Below are positions 60,847 through 64,000 of a DNA stretch of 64,000 nucleotides, piece by piece (within the stretch, counting starts at the first letter, position 1; each line of letters starts with the position of its first letter). Position numbers and translations under genes: made by a program. Source of the stretch: Bacteroidia bacterium (GTDB taxonomy: Bacteria > Bacteroidota > Bacteroidia > Flavobacteriales > Schleiferiaceae). Where the stretch lies: NCBI GenBank assembly GCA_030424545.1, contig JAUHWL010000003.1, positions 291,810 to 355,809 of the forward strand, read 5' to 3'. The notes beneath the pieces were generated by a model. The model had not been told where the DNA came from, ran no database searches, and was given only the letters and a program-made list of their open reading frames with translations.

Positions 60847-61398
60847 ATGAGAAAAATAGCCCTCTTCACCGTTTTCGCAGTAATTACTTCCCTAACAAGT
60901 TTTGCTCAATACACCATCAGCAACGATAAAAGTTCTATAACTATAGATGGCACTAGCAATGTGCATGATTGGACTGAAAATGTTGAGATGATTAAAGGCA
61001 CATTAGGTGCTAAAATTGAAAACAACAAACTAATATCTATTGATGCATTAACACTTACCGTGCCGGTAAAATCCATAAAAAGTGGGAAAAGTGCTATGGA
61101 CAAAAACACCTACAAAGCACTGAATGAAAAAGAATATCCCAATATTTCTTTTACGCTAGAAAGTGCCAAAGTTTTGGTTGATGTAATAGAATGTATTGGA
61201 GTTTTTAAAGTGGCTGGTACCGTAAAAAAAATGAAGTTCAGAACAAAGTATTCGGTAGTAAATAATGAGCTAATTATAAAAGGAAGCAGCTCTTTTAATA
61301 TGACTGATTTTAACGTAGATCCTCCAACGGCTTTGCTCGGAACTATGACTACCGGAGATAAAGTAACCATAAATTTTAATCTAGTATTTACTAAATAA
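60847..61398 (+). CDS. YceI family periplasmic protein
   Basis: A protein of 183 residues with signal peptide MRKIALFTVFAVITSLTSFAQ. The lipocalin-like YceI barrel follows (YTISNDKSSITIDGTSNVHDWTENV, LTVPVKSIKSGKSAMDKNTYKALNEKEYPNISFTLES, FKVAGTVKKMKFRTKY). YceI proteins bind polyisoprenoid or other amphiphilic ligands in the periplasm. The porin-like gene starts 20 nt later, suggesting an operon and a possible shared ligand route. Confidence 0.92.
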   Translation: MRKIALFTVFAVITSLTSFAQYTISNDKSSITIDGTSNVHDWTENVEMIKGTLGAKIENNKLISIDALTLTVPVKSIKSGKSAMDKNTYKALNEKEYPNISFTLESAKVLVDVIECIGVFKVAGTVKKMKFRTKYSVVNNELIIKGSSSFNMTDFNVDPPTALLGTMTTGDKVTINFNLVFTK

Positions 61399-61418
61399 AC
61401 ACCCTTAAATTAATTATT

Positions 61419-62753
61419 ATGAGAAGTACAAGAAAAAACATCGGAATAGTAATAATGCTCTTTGCATTATCGATTGGTGCTTTTGCACAAGGTATGAAAC
61501 CAGACTTACAGAATTACAGAATGCCTGGATATGATGGGCTTAATGTATTTGATTTTGGAGCCGGAAATAGAGATGCAGAAAACTACGATGGCTTTAAAGT
61601 TTGGGTTGGAGGAGATTTTGCCCTGCAATTTCAAGCTATCAACCACTCGTTTGAACCCGCTCCAATGAGCACACTAGAGCTCATTCATATTGGAAACAAC
61701 GTGAATTTGCCAACCGCAAATTTAAATTTAGATGCTCAGCTGGCTAAAGGTATGCGCGTGCATTTACGTACCTATCTTAGCTCTCGTCATCACAACGAGT
61801 CTTGGGTTAAAGGAGGTTACATTAGTATAAACAGTTTAGACTTTATTAAAGAAGGTCTTGCAGAAGATTTTATGAAAATCTTTAGTGTGCGTGCTGGTGT
61901 TGATAATTTAAACTATGGTGATGCTGTATCTAGAAGAACAGATAATGGAAACGCTATCTACAACCCATTTGTAGGAAACTACATAATGGATGCTAACACA
62001 GTAGAACCATTTGCAGAATTAAACTTCTTCCCAGGCGATTTCATTATTGTGGCTGGTATTGGTACAGGTGTACTAAATCCTACAGTTGTTGTAAAAGTAG
62101 ATCCTAATGGTGATGAGTTAAACAGACCTCCGAGTTTTCATGGTAAATTAGGTTGGGATAGCGAAATAAGCGAAGATTTACGTGTACGTGTTACAGGATC
62201 TTTTTATACAAGCGGAAGTTATAATGATGGATCATATATGTTTAATGGTGATCGCGCTGGAGCTCGTTACTACAAAGTGTTAGATTATACAGATACAGCA
62301 ACTGGTAACACTGTAACTAATGATTTCTCTGGACGTTTTAGCCCAAGATTTAAAAGCCAAATGGCTTTTGTAATTAATCCTTTTGTGAAATTTAAAGGCT
62401 TTGAATTCTTTGGAATGTTTGAACAAAATAGTGGTTTTACTTCAGAGGTGTCTGGAGCAACGAAAGGTTCTTACACCCAACTTGGTGCTGAATTACTTTA
62501 CCGTTTTGGTTCTTGGGATCAGTTCTATGTTGCTGGTAGATTTAACAATGTATCTGGAAATCCCCAATATGTAGGAACCAAACCTGACACTCAAAAAATA
62601 TCTCGTATCAATTTTGGTGGAGGATGGTTTATGACCAAAAACACACTTGTTAAACTTGAGTATGTTTCTCAAAAGTATAATGATGCTTTTGCTGATAACT
62701 TAAGAAATGGTGAGTTTAATGGCGTTGTATTAGAAGCTGTTATTAACTTCTAA
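61419..62753 (+). CDS. Outer-membrane porin-like protein
   Basis: A protein of 444 residues with signal peptide NIGIVIMLFALSIGAFAQ. About 14-16 amphipathic strands follow, such as VWVGGDFALQFQAINH, RVHLRTYLSSRHHNESWVKGGYIS and LGAELLYRFGSWDQFYVAGRFNNVSG, and the chain ends in the aromatic-terminated strand NGVVLEAVINF, as in outer-membrane barrels. The pattern resembles Bacteroidetes porins with a DFGAGNRDAENYDGFKV opening. It is probably co-transcribed with the YceI gene. Substrate unknown. Confidence 0.85.
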   Translation: MRSTRKNIGIVIMLFALSIGAFAQGMKPDLQNYRMPGYDGLNVFDFGAGNRDAENYDGFKVWVGGDFALQFQAINHSFEPAPMSTLELIHIGNNVNLPTANLNLDAQLAKGMRVHLRTYLSSRHHNESWVKGGYISINSLDFIKEGLAEDFMKIFSVRAGVDNLNYGDAVSRRTDNGNAIYNPFVGNYIMDANTVEPFAELNFFPGDFIIVAGIGTGVLNPTVVVKVDPNGDELNRPPSFHGKLGWDSEISEDLRVRVTGSFYTSGSYNDGSYMFNGDRAGARYYKVLDYTDTATGNTVTNDFSGRFSPRFKSQMAFVINPFVKFKGFEFFGMFEQNSGFTSEVSGATKGSYTQLGAELLYRFGSWDQFYVAGRFNNVSGNPQYVGTKPDTQKISRINFGGGWFMTKNTLVKLEYVSQKYNDAFADNLRNGEFNGVVLEAVINF

Positions 62754-62773
62754 ATAAATCTTAATTCAATAAA

Positions 62774-62803
62774 CAAAGGGCTCTGTGAAAACAGGGCCCT
62801 TTG
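62774..62803 (+). terminator. Hairpin after the porin gene
   Basis: CAAAGGGCTCTGT pairs with ACAGGGCCCTTTG (one T-G pair) around a GAAA tetraloop, a 13-bp stem. The T-tract after it is short (TTGTTG), so it may be a weaker terminator or an mRNA-protecting end. Confidence 0.75.
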
Positions 62804-63052
62804 TTGTTTCTGTGGATGAGATAATTTTAGTGATTTTGTAAGAGTTATGTGAGTTTTAAAAAATAATGTAATTCAAACAATTTATGATGTAATTTTAAAA
62901 ATCACCCATACAGTAGTTTGCTTTTTTAGTTGTTTTTTCTTGAAATATATGGGAGCTATTTATTTCATTTTAAATGTAATAACCAATGTGTAGCTAAATT
63001 AAAATAGTGTAGTTATTATTGTATAAGGTAAATCAAGAAAATAATTTGTCCT

Positions 63053-64000
63053 ATGTCTAAACTACTACATTTTAGTAAAGAATATATAGTTCTTGTTTTT
63101 GTTTTTCTTTTCTCTATACATGCACATGCTCTAACAGAAACAGAACCCAATGGTACTTTGGCCACAGCCAACATCACCTACGAAGATTCTGTAATGTCTG
63201 GTACCATTGGCGGGCTAGATGTTAATGATTATTTTTTAACCATACCTGCAGATGATGGAAGCATAAAATTTGACTTTACATTTAGCACTTTGGTGACAAC
63301 TAATGATTTCTTTTTTTATGTATATAACAAATCTGGAGGATTAAAGGGAACAAGATATGTTTACAACCCTGGCATTGGAACGTTGGTAGATAGCCTAACC
63401 ATTTTTTGTGTGAAGCAAGACACCATTTATATAAGAGTGGCTTCTTCAGGAGTGTTTAATTATTCAATTTCATACAATACTACGCCTTCTGGTGTTTCTG
63501 ATTTTGAGCCCAACAACACCTTAAATACAGCCAATTATTTTGCACCAACCGATACAGTAAAAGGAAGAATAAACTATACCAGTGTTGCCTCCGATAATGA
63601 AGATTATTTCTATTCGGTTTTACCAGACGATGGAACATTAAAATACATTGTTGAGTACAATAACACGAGCGGAAACAATAGCGCAGATTTTTTCTCTTAT
63701 ATCTACAACAAAAACGGAGGGTTAATTGGCACAAGCTATAAGTACAATCAGCCCACAGGTATTTCTACAGACACTATAACAATCCATTGTAGGCAAGCAG
63801 ATACCGTTTATTTTAGAATTAACTCATCGGGTTGTTTTAGCTATAATTTTAGGTTTAATGTAACGCCATCTGGGCAAAAAGACATTGAGCCCAACAACAC
63901 CTTAAATACAGCCAATTATTTTGCACCAACCGATACAGTAAAAGGAAGAATAAACTATACCAGTGTTGCCTCCGATAATGAAGATTATTTCTATTCGGTT
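63053..64000 (+). CDS. Secreted tandem-repeat protein, 5' part (gene continues past the window)
   Basis: The frame starts at ATG 63053 with a signal peptide (YIVLVFVFLFSIHAHA) and stays open to the right edge, giving 316 residues so far. It contains three repeats that begin with EPNGTL or EPNNTL and continue through a DYF strand and an IYNK-SGG/NGG loop, each about 121-127 residues, resembling pre-peptidase C-terminal (PPC) domains. The second and third repeats share a 116-nt stretch that is identical at the DNA level. Such PPC arrays in Bacteroidetes usually belong to T9SS-exported surface proteins, but the C-terminus is not visible. Confidence 0.85.
   Translation, partial: MSKLLHFSKEYIVLVFVFLFSIHAHALTETEPNGTLATANITYEDSVMSGTIGGLDVNDYFLTIPADDGSIKFDFTFSTLVTTNDFFFYVYNKSGGLKGTRYVYNPGIGTLVDSLTIFCVKQDTIYIRVASSGVFNYSISYNTTPSGVSDFEPNNTLNTANYFAPTDTVKGRINYTSVASDNEDYFYSVLPDDGTLKYIVEYNNTSGNNSADFFSYIYNKNGGLIGTSYKYNQPTGISTDTITIHCRQADTVYFRINSSGCFSYNFRFNVTPSGQKDIEPNNTLNTANYFAPTDTVKGRINYTSVASDNEDYFYSV
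63504..64000 (+). repeat. Exact 116-nt direct repeat inside the secreted repeat gene
   Basis: Positions 63504-63619 and 63885-64000 are identical base for base and spaced 381 nt apart (127 codons), so they keep the reading frame. The second copy runs to the window edge and may extend further. Confidence 0.95.

Noticed and set aside
1..64000. tRNA, rRNA, CRISPR array, intact insertion sequence or defence system
   Set aside because: I looked for TpsiC-loop patterns, regularly spaced repeats, and transposase, integrase or nuclease genes and found none that hold up.

Overview
The window looks like a chromosomal segment from a Bacteroidota bacterium, most likely of the order Flavobacteriales. The evidence is AT-rich DNA, no strong Shine-Dalgarno sequences, -7 elements of the Bacteroidetes type (TAnnTTTG), a type IX secretion (T9SS) C-terminal sorting domain, a long-form GAPDH, and the gene order thioesterase / dnaA / LMW phosphatase / RsmI-like methylase. 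Gene density is high. I saw no tRNA, rRNA, CRISPR array or intact insertion sequence.

Layout. 0-5.4 kb: start of a GNAT/C-N hydrolase gene, a light/stress cluster (SRPBCC protein, TspO, photolyase), a CDF metal exporter and histidine ammonia-lyase. 5.4-12.2 kb: YheT-like hydrolase, OsmC, a HEAT-repeat protein, dipeptidase PepD, DUF3332 lipoprotein, Ffh, FolD and a small membrane protein. 12.4-16.1 kb: an esterase-TPR protein, a small secreted protein, QueE and a Sua5-type threonylcarbamoyl-AMP synthase. 16.1-23.3 kb: a tight six-gene minus-strand operon (SpoIIM-like fusion, DUF4129-like, DUF4350, MoxR, DUF58, TraB/GumN). 23.4-29.0 kb: outer-membrane MetA-like protein, PurB, AqpZ, an orphan TrpG/PabA amidotransferase, RidA and dihydrolipoyl dehydrogenase. 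29.0-34.1 kb: a GNAT acyltransferase and an overlapping trio of tandem OmpA protein, DUF1569 protein and membrane patatin. 34.1-41.3 kb: MnmD with two lipoproteins, IlvE, a K+ channel, TlpA-like thioredoxin, RsmI-like methylase, LMW phosphatase and DnaA. 41.4-48.1 kb: thioesterase, HtrA, long GAPDH, a membrane-anchored winged-helix regulator, a YdjM-like membrane protein and a nitrilase.

48.2-57.6 kb looks accessory. It holds a T9SS FG-GAP protein, an S41 peptidase, a small barrel protein, an SDR/membrane/AraC module, a decayed outer-membrane barrel gene, orphan lipoprotein and membrane genes, three copies of a short dispersed repeat and a GC-rich structured spacer. 57.6-64.0 kb returns to core genes (HtpG, FabH), then YceI with a porin, and ends inside a secreted repeat protein whose modules share a 116-nt identical stretch.

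Several transcription units end in clear hairpin plus T-run terminators, often shared by convergent genes. Many genes have a TAnnTTTG or TAnnTTCG element only 4-30 nt before the ATG, so very short leaders seem common. Other candidate control sites are a DnaA box in the dnaA promoter, a palindrome over the purB promoter, a sigma-54-like element before htpG and repeated TAAACT/AGTTTA half-sites before queE. I found no clear new defence or biosynthetic system. The least explained units are the OmpA/DUF1569/patatin trio, the SpoIIM-fusion operon and the SDR/membrane/AraC module.
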